Below, piece after piece: positions 1-10,395 of a stretch of DNA of 64,000 nt (its first letter is position 1; each line of letters begins with the position of its first letter). The notes under the pieces are model-generated. The model was not told where the DNA came from and did no database searches. It saw nothing but the letters and a program-made list of their open reading frames with translations. The position numbers were made by a program, and so were the translations under genes. Origin of the DNA: Bombyx mori (lineage: Eukaryota; Arthropoda; Insecta; Lepidoptera; Bombycidae); the NCBI RefSeq assembly GCF_030269925.1, contig NC_085116.1, forward strand, positions 11,594,001-11,658,000. Direction: 5' to 3'.

Positions 1-307
1 AAAATCAATGTCCTGACCTTTTAAATGAACATCTACAAACTCCAAAATCATTCTCAGGCTTAAATTATGAATTATTACCATGTGCAACACATCAATGTAT
101 GTTGGTTTATCATTAATTAACTGTATAATGACAAGCTTTGTTCTACAAGTAAATACAATGGTCACGCCGTCTGCGACCCTGTCCGTTTCACTGCTTAATT
201 TTTGAAACTCAAACTAATTCGTGGACTTTAGGACGTGCTTAGAAATTTTTAGGCTCTGCTCAATCAATAAAAAACCTTTGACGTCCAGGAGTGCAGCCTA
301 GAAAGAA
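1..307. other. unannotated AT-rich stretch
   Basis: No gene, repeat family or structured RNA was recognised between the window edge and the first Bm1 copy. Confidence 0.5.
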
Positions 308-729
308 GTCGTCGTGGCCTAAGGGATAAGACCTCCGGTGCATTCGTGTTGAGTGATGCACCGGTGTTCGAATCCCAGGTGGGTGCCAATTTTTCTAATG
401 AAATACGTACTCAACAACTGTTCACGATTGACTTCCACGGTGAATGAAAAACATCGTGTAATAAAAATCAAACCAGCAAAATTATAATTTGCGTAATTAC
501 TGGTGATAGGACCTCTTCGCGCGGGTAGGTACCACCACCCCGCCTATTTCTGCCGTGAAGTAGTAATGCGTTTCGGTTTGAAGGGCGGGGCTGCCGTTGT
601 AACTATACTTGAAACCTTAGAACTTATATCTCAAGGCGCATTTACGTCGTAGATGTCTATGGACTCCAGTAACCACATAACACCAGGTGGGCTGTGAGCT
701 CGTCCACCCTTCTAAGCAATAAAAAAAAA
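308..729 (+). repeat. Bm1 SINE, near full length
   Basis: The copy has the whole family layout. It begins with a tRNA-like head containing a box A-like stretch (TGGCCTAAGGGATAAG) and a box B (GTTCGAATCCC) near 370. The body follows, then the conserved 3' tail and an A-run at 721-729. A short piece is missing near 512-516 compared with other copies (GTGAGTC lost before CGCGCGGG). No clear target duplication is visible, so it is not among the youngest copies. Confidence 0.9.
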
Positions 730-999
730 TCTGTTTTGAATATTAAAAATAACAATTAATTAATATCTACCGATTTACAAAACTACGCAACATTTTAATA
801 AGTATCCAAACAATGTTTCGTTAAAAGTTAAATTCGATCGACTACTAATAATAATATTTGTAGAATCCTCCACCCTACATTTAAACGTTGGAAGGGGGAC
901 GCTTTTACGTCAATTGGAGAGAACAAGCTATTGACAGAAATAAAAACTTTCTTACTTCGTCTCATTTTCTTAGAATGAAGCTTGCATCCATTTTTTAAA

Positions 1000-1211
1000 T
1001 ACATAGATGGGTGAATGATCTCACAGCTCACCTGGTGCTAAGTGATAACGGAGCCTATAGACATCACAGTCAGAATGCCACCACCCATGTTGAGACTTAA
1101 GGCCTGAATCTTAGTTGTATAGTAATTACGCAAACTATATTTTTCGAATATTTTTTACAGTATATTTATTATTCTTTCATCATGGAATTCATTCGTGAAC
1201 ATAAGTACGCA
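1000..1211 (-). repeat. old Bm1 fragment
   Basis: Diverged minus-strand copy. The 3' tail (GATGGGTGAATGATCTCACA) is followed by the block just after the tRNA-like head (TGGAATTCATTCGTGAACAT), with much of the body missing. The tRNA-like head is absent. Confidence 0.7.
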
Positions 1212-1723
1212 TGTCGAAATTAGAAAAAATTGCATTTGTCTGCGCGATTTGAACAGCAGTATGACCATGCTGTGGTCACGTCGCACGATATGAGTACACC
1301 AAACGTGACTTTTAAAAACGTTTCGATCGAAATTTTTTAATTATTCACTCACTATAGTAGTCTCGCATCATCGTTGTTAACACATAAATTTCCTAATTTT
1401 TTCGAACGAAGATTCTTATGGGATGATGCGGAGGGGTACTCTAACCGGGAAAAAACGTCCGTAACGTAAGATTTTTATTAGTAATTCACAGTGTACGACT
1501 TAACTTTGTAATAACGTACAAAAAATAACTTTTTTTTTTTTATCATTCATTGACCACGATCTCAGAGCGTTCGTTTGCGCAAACACTAGCTCGTAAGCAA
1601 GCAACCGTGAATGAAGTGTACCATAATAAGTTCGCACGTTACCGAATTACCGTGGGTTGTTGCGAAACCTCCAGTATTTTCTTTATAGCTCGAATAGAAC
1701 TTAAAATTAGTATTTTTATAATA
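1212..1723. other. unannotated stretch
   Basis: AT-rich. A plus-strand ORF of 86 codons at 1550-1810 runs through it, but it resembles nothing I know and ends in the structured hairpin/T-run region. I treat it as chance. Confidence 0.4.
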
Positions 1724-1772
1724 AGGAACTTCGTTCCTATCCGGTGTCCCACGACACCACACTTTTTTTTTT
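1724..1772 (+). other. two adjacent hairpins followed by a T-run
   Basis: AGGAAC-TTC-GTTCCT (1724-1738) and GGTGTC-CCAC-GACACC (1743-1758) are perfect 6-bp stems side by side, followed by a T-run from about 1763. This could be the 3' end of a Pol III-type repeat or a Helitron-like terminus. It is not assigned to a family from this window alone. Confidence 0.45.
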
Positions 1773-1967
1773 ATCGGCACGCTAATGATTCCAAATTACA
1801 AAAGGTCTAGTGGCCCTTCGTACCTTAGAGGCGGCAATTTAAAAAATAATTAACCCGCTGAACCTGTACTGTGATTTGTTTAATGATTTCATAATAATCA
1901 CATAATTCAACTTCATGTACATAACCGAGCCGGCCGCAATGGAGCATCGACGTACACACCACGGCAG

Positions 1968-2026
1968 CATTACGCATATTAATCAGCCAATTTCAATGGC
2001 TCTAATTAGGTGTGACACTGACAGAG
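1968..2026 (+). repeat. left arm of a diverged inverted repeat
   Basis: About 59 bp that match the reverse complement of 2626-2686 at roughly 49 of 58 aligned bases plus one 3-bp indel. It includes the shared core CTAATTAGGT-TGACA-TGACAGA and an ATCAG-CAAT block. The arms are 599 bp apart. Flanks outside the arms are not similar. I cannot tell a decayed transposon end pair from two inverted copies of a conserved element. Confidence 0.65.
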
Positions 2027-2625
2027 TTACACTAGTATCTCACGTTACATAAGCGTTCGTTTTGTTGCGGAGGATAATACCTATATATTCAACACGAATT
2101 GAATTTTTTTTAAATGTTATATAAGAATTTAAAACATTCCCTTTTTTAACTAAAAGCTTTCTAAGGTCTCTAGATGTTTTGACTATCACTGATTAGAGAC
2201 AAAATTCTTTTAAAAGTACTGTTTTAAAGTGACAAAACTAAACTAAAAATATGAATTAGTTCTCGCTTTTAGAATATTTTCAGTTACACACTGATTACAA
2301 GTAAAAAATCAACAGAAATATCTCAACACTGCCCATATATCCCTGACCATATTAAAACTTTAAATTTAAGTTAGCCTTTGCAACCATTTGGGCAAATCAA
2401 TTCTTTGTATAAACGGCCTAAAGGTCGAGATTAAGAAAAAGACAAAAGAGAGTTTTCCGTGTTTTTTTTTTAATTCACATGTCCAGATTTACAAGATTCA
2501 TAATTCGCCTAAAGCAACTAAACAGCGAATTGTAAACACAGTGTATCTGGGCACAAAGCGCGGTATACAATGACTCGGAGACAATGAAGGCTGGCTGCAC
2601 CGCACAAACAACTCGCTCAGCACCG
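2027..2625. other. interior between the inverted-repeat arms
   Basis: AT-rich. It contains a 61-codon ORF (2388-2573) without recognisable features. No transposase-like motif was seen. Confidence 0.4.
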
Positions 2626-2686
2626 TTCTGTCACTGTCAGACCTAATTAGTGCCGCCATTCAGATTGTCTGATTATTATGCGCATT
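2626..2686 (-). repeat. right arm of the diverged inverted repeat
   Basis: Reverse-complement partner of 1968-2026. It differs by scattered substitutions and a 3-bp insertion before the CTAATTAGG core. Confidence 0.65.
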
Positions 2687-3183
2687 GTTTCCTTCCATAT
2701 CGCGCTGCGATTCCGCGGTGCACTGTATAATATGCTTCAACTATTAATACTTACGTCATTTTTCATTATGGACGACATTTTGTTTTGTTTTTCAGTCTCG
2801 CTAGTTTTGTATGGTTCGGTTTAAAAACTTGTCAATAATGGAATATTTGTCTATAATATTATAGTATCACGTCGTTACGTCTATATTAAGTTTTCTTTTT
2901 TATTACGTCTGTTTACAGATTCCCACAAGTATTGATGGTTACTGTGATGGACAAATCCTGCGAATAACCGCTTCTACAGAGAACAGAAATAGCCTTCAGC
3001 TCACCTATTAATATCTACTATAGTCTACTATTAACTTTAATATATAAAAAGTTCGAAAGATCGGATATACTCTTTGTAAAAACAATTTATTTAATTCGTA
3101 ACTTTTCTTATCTTTTACCTGGAGTCTGTTCAGGAATATATATATTATTTATTTGAAGAAATCTTAAAATTTTATTTCAAATA
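2687..3183. other. unannotated AT-rich stretch
   Basis: Nothing recognised. Confidence 0.4.
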
Positions 3184-3449
3184 CTAGCTGACCCAGCAGT
3201 CTTCGTAGTGCCTCAATAGATAAATAAAAGACCTAAACTTTTGTATTAAATAAACTTAAAACAAAAAAAAAGGAAAAACAAAATTGTTATTTTTATTTAA
3301 TTCCGAGTAGGTACTTTCATATTTATTTACCTTATAAACCTTCTCTGGACTTCCACAAATAATTCAAGGCCAAAATTACCTAAATCGGTCCAGAGGTTCT
3401 AGAGTTTTAGCCAAACTAACGAACAGCAATTCATTTTTATAAATATAGA
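3184..3449 (-). mobile_element. non-autonomous Helitron, family A
   Basis: On the minus strand the copy starts with TCTATATTTATAAAAATG and ends with GGGTCAGCTAG before a T. This is the Helitron signature of 5' TC and 3' CTAG, placed between A and T. Four other copies of this family are at 9850, 18612, 32199 and 40772. It carries no Rep/helicase coding sequence. Confidence 0.8.
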
Positions 3450-4110
3450 TTACTTTCAACTAGTTCGTAATATTTCAAAGAGGGTATATTCGACATGTGG
3501 CGAAATTTCAATGTCGACTTAGCACACACAAAAACTCCATTAACATAACGCGAACGCATTAAACTGCCACCACATTCATTTCAAAGATTAATTTCGTGAC
3601 AACAAAATGACGACGGCTCAAAAAAAAAACACTTCACCCGACATCAGTAAACTTTCGCTAAGAAGTATCGAGGTACATTTTCGCGACAACACAAAATGAT
3701 CGAGCACCTATACAAACCACTAAACATTATGCTCGTTTTCGACAAAGTAAAAGTTTTAACAACTCTCATATTACGGCCGTAACAGACGCAGCAAGAAATA
3801 CGTTCGACGAAATTACCAGTTTTTGCTGATAAATGTGCGTTGCCGGCCTGCAGGCTGCTCTTTATGTGGCCATTAAGTTGAATAACTAAGTTATTAATAA
3901 GATATTTATTGCAATTATAACTATAGAACGAGGCGTTCGAGCAAGGTTCAGTTTTCTAAAACGTAATTGCATATGATGTGTGAATGTGTTTTGTTTTTAG
4001 AAAGATCACTCAGAAGCAGACTATGTCAGATCTTAGATCACAGCGTAATGGCCGCCATCAACCTTGTTGCATATGGTCAATTTTTATATGTACATTATGT
4101 TGTCGCATAT
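3450..4110. other. unannotated stretch
   Basis: Nothing recognised on either strand. Confidence 0.4.
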
Positions 4111-4350
4111 TTTTTTATTGCTTAGATGGGTGGACTTGCTCACAGCCCACCTGGTGTTAAGTGGTTACTGGAACTCATAGGCGTCTACAACGTAAATGCG
4201 CCACCCACCTTGTGATATAAGTTCTAAGGTCTCAAGTATAGCTACAACGGCTGCCCACCCTTCAAACCGAAACTATTGCTTCACGGTACAAATAGGCAGG
4301 GTGGTGGTACCTACCCGTGCGGACTCACAAGAGGTCCTACCACCTGTGAA
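4111..4350 (-). repeat. Bm1 SINE, 5'-truncated
   Basis: Minus-strand copy starting at the T-run (the A-tail) and ending at GAGGTCCTACCACC. It lacks the tRNA-like head. A more decayed piece of the same body block (GTACATACCCATGTAGATTC) lies at about 4405-4460. The rest of 4351-4836 shows nothing else. Confidence 0.85.
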
Positions 4351-4836
4351 TCCAGTTTAAACAATACTCAAAGTCATACACTACTTTGAAGGGAAAAGTA
4401 GATAAGATGATGGTAGGTAGTACATACCCATGTAGATTCACAATACACCCAATCACTACCATATTATTACAGAGTAATTGCTAACCTAGATGATTAATTA
4501 GACGGTTACCGAAGTCCACGAATATGTACGAATGTCACCCAACGTGAATAATACACAAAGCCTCAATTAATTACAATATCGGCTATTCCTTCCTTTATTT
4601 CCTATAATCATCATATTCCACTTGAAGATCATATTATTGCCTTGTATGATCGTTAGTTCAATAATAATTTACGCGATTTAATTAAGCAATAAGTCTACAT
4701 AGTTAAACAAACTAAAAAAAGCAAGCCCAAATAGCAAGTCGAAATAAAATTTAGGTTTTATTCTAGTCAGGACATTAGGTCAATGTAATAAAATCATCGA
4801 CCCTTGATAGGTTAGCAAATTCTTAAGGTACTGAAG

Positions 4837-5033
4837 TTTTTTTTGTTTTTATTGCTTCGATGGGTGGATGAGCTCACAGCCCACCTAACACCAGTGGTTA
4901 CTGGAGTCAATCGTGAACATTTATTGAGTACGTATTTCATTAGAAAAATTGGTACCCGCCTGAGATTCGAACATCGGTGCATCGCTCAACATGAATGCAC
5001 CGGACGTCTTATTCTTTAGGCCACGACGACTTC
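4837..5033 (-). repeat. Bm1 SINE with internal deletion
   Basis: The 3' tail is joined directly to the head: GGTTACTGGAG is followed at once by TCAATCGTGAACAT. About 240 bp of the body are therefore missing. Both ends survive, including a box B (reverse of GATTCGAACATC) and the CGACGACTT head. The junction falls where the two intact sequences share GGA, as expected for a microhomology deletion. Confidence 0.85.
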
Positions 5034-5099
5034 GACTAAAAGTTCTACTAAAACTGAAGTTGGTGAACCTTACATTAAAATAATTCCTTACATAGATAG

Positions 5100-5346
5100 T
5101 TTTTTTTTTATTGCTTAGATGGGTGGACGAGCTCACAGCCCATCTGGTGTTAAGTGGTTACTGGAGCCCATAGACATCCACAACATAAATGCGCCACCCA
5201 CCTTGAGATACAAGTTCTAAGGTCTCAAGTATAGTAACGACGGCTGCCCCACCCTTCAAACCGAAACGCATTACTGCTTCACGGCAGAAAATAGGCAGGG
5301 TGGTGGTACCCACCCGCGCGGACTCACAAGTGGTCCTACCACCAGT
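5100..5346 (-). repeat. Bm1 SINE, 5'-truncated
   Basis: Minus-strand copy close to the family consensus, from the T-run to GGTCCTACCACCAGT. It lies 67 bp from the deleted copy at 4837, in the same orientation. Confidence 0.9.
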
Positions 5347-5891
5347 AAAAATATAGGTCAACCTAATAAAAAGCACGTAATTAATAAGTAGTAAAAGTAA
5401 AATAAAATATATATAACGTATAATAAACGTATAATAAAACAAAATTACTAAATTCGCCGACCCGTGAAAAAGTCAATTTTTATTGCCACAAAAACACGAT
5501 AGACTTAATCCAGCTAAACCAATTGGAATGAAAATATAAATGGTCATAAACCGGTATCAATAGTTTGCGAAGGTAACCGAGCCCATCCACGCTCGCTAAT
5601 CCGATTACCATGCATCCACCATTGCTCTAAATATCAAACACAAAGGTGTATTGTTATTTTTCAAATCGCTACAGAGCTCAAAAAGGATTTTCGTCCCTTT
5701 TGTGCGCTTGGTCTCGGCAAAAGTCCGTTATGAAAACGTGTTTAGTTTTTGTCTTCGAATTTAGAAATTCAATTTACATTTTCTGAATTCTGTGTACCGT
5801 AAAGGTGTAGATAACTGAAACACTCTGTCTGTATTTGATAATTGTATTGTAATTGTTCATTACGAAATGTATCTTCTTTAAATCCATTACA
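5347..5891. other. unannotated stretch
   Basis: Nothing recognised. The long ORF on the minus strand at 5158-5442 is a read-through of Bm1. Confidence 0.4.
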
Positions 5892-6094
5892 TACGGCTTT
5901 GGAATGAACTCCCCTCCACGGTGTTTTCCGAGCGCTGTGACATGTCCGTCTTCAAACGGGGCTTGCGGAGAGTATTTTGTGGTAGGCAGCGCCTTGGCTC
6001 TGCCCCTGGCATTTCTGACGTCCATAAGCGACGGTGACCACTTAGCATCAGGTGGGCCGTATGCTCGTCTGCCAACAAAGGCGATAAAAAAAAA
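5892..6094 (+). mobile_element. LINE 3' end with the reverse-transcriptase ORF C-terminus
   Basis: In one plus-strand frame the copy reads LWNELPSTVF, then SVFKRGLRRV, then GRQRLGSAPGISDVHKRR and a TGA stop near 6031. This is the usual C-terminal end of a non-LTR reverse-transcriptase polyprotein. The 3' UTR then ends in GGTGGGCCGTATGCTCGTCT and an A-run. The copy is severely 5'-truncated. Its final 75 bp resemble the 3' tail of Bm1. I cannot name the clade securely; CR1/Jockey-type is my guess. Confidence 0.8.
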
Positions 6095-6707
6095 TTACAT
6101 TGGCATTTTTGTGTATGTCAAAGGTATTTTTACAAATTATACTTGTATATATCTAAGAAAAACCTTCAGAGTTTTCAAAGGGAGGCTGCTACTGTAAAAA
6201 AAAATTGAAACTTCGTATTTCGCCCCGCCATAATTTAGGAAACATCATAAATTTTGTTCCCAATCTGGTTAACTGCTTTACCTACAACTCAAAATATTAC
6301 CCAAATAATTAATGAATGGGCACAAGCCGAGACAAATACTGGTACTTGTGTTAATTTCCAATACTTATTGTGGACTTTATGTCTTGTACACAGGGTTCAA
6401 ATTTAGCTCGTTGAATAATGATAGATAGTAAAATCCGTTTGTGGTGTAAATCGTAAGTACTCTAACAAACATCGGGTGCTATGGGCAAAATACCTAGCCG
6501 TAATTATTATAAATAAATGTGCAAACTTTACGAACTTAAGTGATTGGTTTTAACATCGAAACGTACCGAAGAAATTGGGAAATAAGGCGGGACAATGATA
6601 ATATTTGGCAGCTTTTAAGTACCTTCATCAGTCTTTGCCTTTTTTTAAGATTAAGGTAGGTAATATAATTTTATATAATAGAAAAATGAGTCTTCGTTTA
6701 TACGCGT
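6095..6707. other. unannotated stretch
   Basis: AT-rich. Nothing recognised. Confidence 0.4.
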
Positions 6708-7105
6708 ATAGCGGTCCGCTCCGGCTCCGCTCGGGTCTTTAACAAAAATTTGAACGATATTTGACGTTGTTTTTTTTTTTTTTTAAATAAAAGAACACTT
6801 CTTGCGGCATAACTATAATAGTTTCTACAAAGTCAATAATACATTATCTTATTCTGTCATCAATAGTTTTCGCAGGGCACACGATGTAAAGAATATTTTA
6901 GGTAATTCTTTTACACCTTCAGTTACATTATTAGAGTTTTAGTAAAGATCCCTAATTTTTTTCAAAAAAGATTATAGCCTATGTCACTCGGGAATAGTGT
7001 AGCTTCCAAACAGTGAAAGAATTTTTCAAATCGGTTCAGTAGTTTCGGAGCCTATTCAATACAAACAAACAAACTAATATTTCCTCTTTATAATATTAGT
7101 ATAGA
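6708..7105 (-). mobile_element. non-autonomous Helitron, family B
   Basis: The minus-strand 5' end TCTATACTAATATTATAAAG follows an A. Just inside lies AAACTACTGAACCGATTTG, the common inner motif of this lepidopteran Helitron group. The 3' boundary near 6708 is less clear (CTAT rather than CTAG). It also holds a T-run of about 16 at 6769-6784. Confidence 0.7.
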
Positions 7106-7512
7106 TAACCATTGAAAGCACGACTAACCTATCAAAAAAAGAGAAATCAAAGAGTGACCCATAATTTACTTACAACTAGTTAACGTTTGCTCTTGACTTG
7201 CTTACCTGTATGAATAACGATCATAAGAAATTCAAGTGTGAGTTTTAACAGTACTGAATTACATTACATTTTGGTATTTCGTCTTTAACGCTCCAGTTAT
7301 AAGAACGAGATTTAAAAAAAAACAAGCTAACGTAACGGAGATTAGTACTTAGTACTTTTGTATTCAAAGGTCACTTTACTTATGTTAAATTCAACAGCCA
7401 AAGACTTTTTCGTTATTTTGTTACGTGACGATTATCATCAATCACTATCGCAATCTGCGTTAAAGATCTTCATTCCAATATGGATTTTAACTATAGATTT
7501 TATTTAATTACA
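7106..7512. other. unannotated stretch
   Basis: Nothing recognised. Confidence 0.4.
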
Positions 7513-7554
7513 TCTTATACCTTTAAACGAGCAATTCTTGTATATTAATATATA

Positions 7555-8860
7555 CCTAGTCAGGTCATAAGTATTGTCACACAGTAAAAACTTTTCTTTT
7601 AGAATGCTGGCCACAAAAAAGTTTATTGAATTCGAATTTCGAATTGTTCATGAAAATAAAAATGTATACTTTTAGAATTTTACTCATTTTTAAATATGGA
7701 GTGGACGCTTAAAGAAGACCGTGTTGCAGTTATTGCGTTGCATCGTTGCGGTTACGCGCCAATTCAAATTTTGAACATACTGAAAAATTTGAATATAATC
7801 AAAAGATTCGTTTATCGTACCATCAAACGATACAATGAAGACTCTAGTGTAGATGACAGGTCAAGAAGTGGTCGCCATCGGTCTGTTAGGACTCCAGCCG
7901 TGATAAAAGCTGTGAAGGCGCGAATTCAAAGAAATCCCAAACGTAAGCAGAAACTGTTGGCCCTTCAGATGGGGTTAAGCAGAACCACGGTGAAAAGGGT
8001 GTTAAATGAAGACTTAGGGCTTTGGGCATATCGAAGAAAAACAGGACATCGTTTGAATGCTCGTCTAATGGACCTGAGACTGAAGAGATGCCGCGCTTTG
8101 TTGAAGCGGTACGCGGGAAAAAAATATCGGGAAAATCTTTTTTCGGATGAAAAAATTTTTACCGTAGAAGAGAGCTACAACAAACAAAATGATAAGGTGT
8201 ACGCACACAGTAGTGAAGAAGCGAGCAACCGTATTCCGCGTGTCCAACGAGGTCATTTTCCATCCTCGCTCATGGTATGGTTGGAGTTTCTTATTGGAGC
8301 TTAACAGAGGTACATTTTTGTGAGAAAGGTGTAAAAACGAATGCAGTTGTGTATCAAAATACAGTCCTGACGAACCTTGTGGAACCTGTTTCTCATACCA
8401 TGTTCAATAACAGGCACTGGGTATTCCAACAAGATTCGGCGCCAGCTCATAGAGCGAAGAGCACACAAGACTGGCTGGCGGCGCGTGAAATCGACTTCAT
8501 CCGGCACGAAGACTGGCCTTCCTCCAGTCCAGATTTGAATCCGTTAGATTACAAAATATGGCAACACTTGGAGGAAAAGGCGTGCTCAAAGCCTCATCCC
8601 AATTTGGAGTCACTCAAGACATCCTTGATTAAGGCAGCCGCCGATATTGACATGGACCTCGTTCGTGCTGCGATAGACGACTGGCCGCGCAGATTGAAGG
8701 CCTGTATTCAAAATCACGGAGGTCATTTTGAATAAACTTTAGTGTCATAAGAATCTATGTTTTGTTAAGTTCATTTTGGTATATGAATGGTTACATAATG
8801 AATAAACTTGTTTTAATTATTTTACATTAAACATGTGACAGAATTTATGACCTGACTAGG
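7555..8860 (+). mobile_element. mariner-family transposon, DD37D (maT-like)
   Basis: The element is 1306 bp with 27-bp terminal inverted repeats (7555-7581 and 8834-8860, about 24 of 27 identical, beginning CCTAGTCAGGTCATAA). It is flanked by TA at 7553-7554 and 8861-8862. One transposase gene fills it. Size, TIRs, TA target and catalytic spacing all fit the maT group of the Tc1/mariner superfamily. Comparison with the copy at 16254 shows that the host site matches base for base in length once the element and one TA are removed. Confidence 0.95.
7696..8735 (+). pseudogene. maT-type mariner transposase, one frameshift
   Basis: This would catalyse cut-and-paste transposition of the surrounding element. 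The first frame runs 7696-8304: an N-terminal helix-turn-helix DNA-binding region, a GRPR-like linker (SGRHRS, about residue 58-63) and a second HTH, then the first catalytic Asp in FSDEKIF (codon 8146, residue 151). At about 8282 one base is lost in the expected VWWGVSY motif, and reading continues in the 8277-8735 frame. The second Asp is in QQDSAPAH (8433) and the third in LNPLDY (8547). They are 37 residues apart, hence DD37D. The stop is TAA at 8733. Apart from the frameshift the protein looks intact, so inactivation may be recent. No other member was seen close by except the copy at 48122. Confidence 0.93.
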
Positions 8861-9269
8861 TATATATATATAATCTGAATCTCGGAATCGGCTTCAACGA
8901 TTTTCATAAAATTTAGTATACAGGGGATTTCGGAGGCGATAAGTCGATCTAGCTACGATTTATTTTCAGAAAATGTTGTTTTTTTCGTGTTTTCAATAAT
9001 CAACTTTATCGATAATCAACTTTATGACTCTTCCCGACATCTATTGACGAAAAATAATAATATTTTTCATAATTGTTTTAAAGACACAATAACACTAAAG
9101 CTATTTCAGAAGATGGCGTCAAGCCACCCGAAGCCACTTAAAAATGCCTAAACGATCTTGGAATATTTCGTCATTTTATCAATATGTAATGCGTATTTAA
9201 ATATAATTTCTAAAAAAATACAATTTATCAAAAAAAAAAAAAAGCAAGCAGAGCTCGGTCATCGTCTAG

Positions 9270-9849
9270 TTATTCGTTGTATGTAATCATTGCTGACCAC
9301 GAAAACTGCCACGTATCTGACGTAACGTTTGAAATTATAAATGCGTTTATGTATAAATGGAAAGGAGAATAAGCCATAAATAGTTTTTAATCTTATCTAC
9401 GACTCGAGAGCCCTGAAGAATACGATACTTCAGAAGAAAAGTGTCAGACTCGTTAAAAATTTCATCTTCAGCGATGTAATATCGATTATTCGTCGAGTGC
9501 AAAGAAGACGCGTTCATTTACATATTAATAGCGCGCATCTCACGACGGCTTACTGAACGTCATCGAAGCTTGACATGTAGTGTGTTCAAGAGGCTTCAAA
9601 CAGTTTTCAAACCTGCTGGCTGTTACCATCAAAAGCGGACAAGTTTACGGTCCAATTTATGGTCAGTGTTACCATACCGCTCAATGGAAATTAATAATTC
9701 CGGTAATTATCTTTGAATACGCGAATATACCTCATGGAATATATGTTGCAAATGCAGTCTCCGGGAAAACTTCTATAAAATCTGGATGAATATTTGAAAC
9801 GCATAATAAATAATACAAGGAACGGAATACTGTCTTTTTTTATTACAAA
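9270..9849. other. unannotated stretch
   Basis: Nothing recognised. Confidence 0.4.
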
Positions 9850-10153
9850 CTAGCTGACCCGGCAGACTTTGTAGTACCTCAATCGATATATAAAAACCTA
9901 AACTTTTGTACAAAATAAATTAAAAAAAAAAAACAAAAGGAGTCCGTCCGACGGAGAGAGAGTCCGGGGAGATATGAAAGGAAAAACCAAATTGTTATTT
10001 TTATTTAATTCCGAGCATTTTTATATGTATCTACCTTTTAATCCTTCTCTGGACTTCCACATATAATTCAAGACCAAAATTAGCAAAATCAGTCCAGCCG
10101 TTCTCGAGTTTTAGCGAGACTAACGAACAGAAATTCATTTTTATATATATAGA
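9850..10153 (-). mobile_element. non-autonomous Helitron, family A
   Basis: Minus-strand copy. Its 3' end CTAG follows an A at 9849 on the plus strand and its 5' end is at TATATATATAGA. The inner block shared by the family (a GTCCGACGG motif and an ACTTCCACA-TAATTCAAGACC block) is present. Confidence 0.78.
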
Positions 10154-10159
10154 AGATAA

Positions 10160-10395
10160 ATGAGTAGAAAGCTTACTGTCCATCTGGTATTAAATAGTTA
10201 CCGGATCCCGTGGACATCAACAACGTAGATACCGCCATTCACCTTGAGGCATGGATTCTAAGTCTCAGTTTTACAGTAGAACGGCTACCTTTCAAAGCGA
10301 AACGCGTTGCTACTTCACAACAGAAATAGGCAGGATTGTGGCACCTATTCAGGATCACAGAAAGACGCCCTACTACCAATTACAACATTATAGTT
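10160..10395 (-). repeat. old Bm1 fragment
   Basis: Diverged minus-strand copy abutting the Helitron. CATCTGGTATTAAATAGTTA corresponds to the 3' tail, and AAACGCGTTGCTACTTCACA with AGAAATAGGCAGGATTGTGG to the body. Confidence 0.72.

Larger units (their letters stand above)
7513..9269 (+). mobile_element. Helitron, family E, interrupted by a mariner
   Basis: The 5' end TCTTATACCTTTAAACGAGC follows an A, and the 3' end GGTCATCGTCTAG precedes a T. Without the mariner and its duplicated TA the element is 449 bp. The same sequence, uninterrupted, is present on the minus strand at 16254-16563. This copy also has a short local duplication (ATAATCAACTTTA twice near 8998-9026) absent from the other copy. 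No Helitron protein is encoded. Confidence 0.85.

Noticed and set aside
5158..5442. 94-codon minus-strand ORF
   Set aside because: It is the reverse reading of a Bm1 copy plus AT-rich flank. The same pattern recurs at other Bm1 copies (for example 60443, 15151, 38574).
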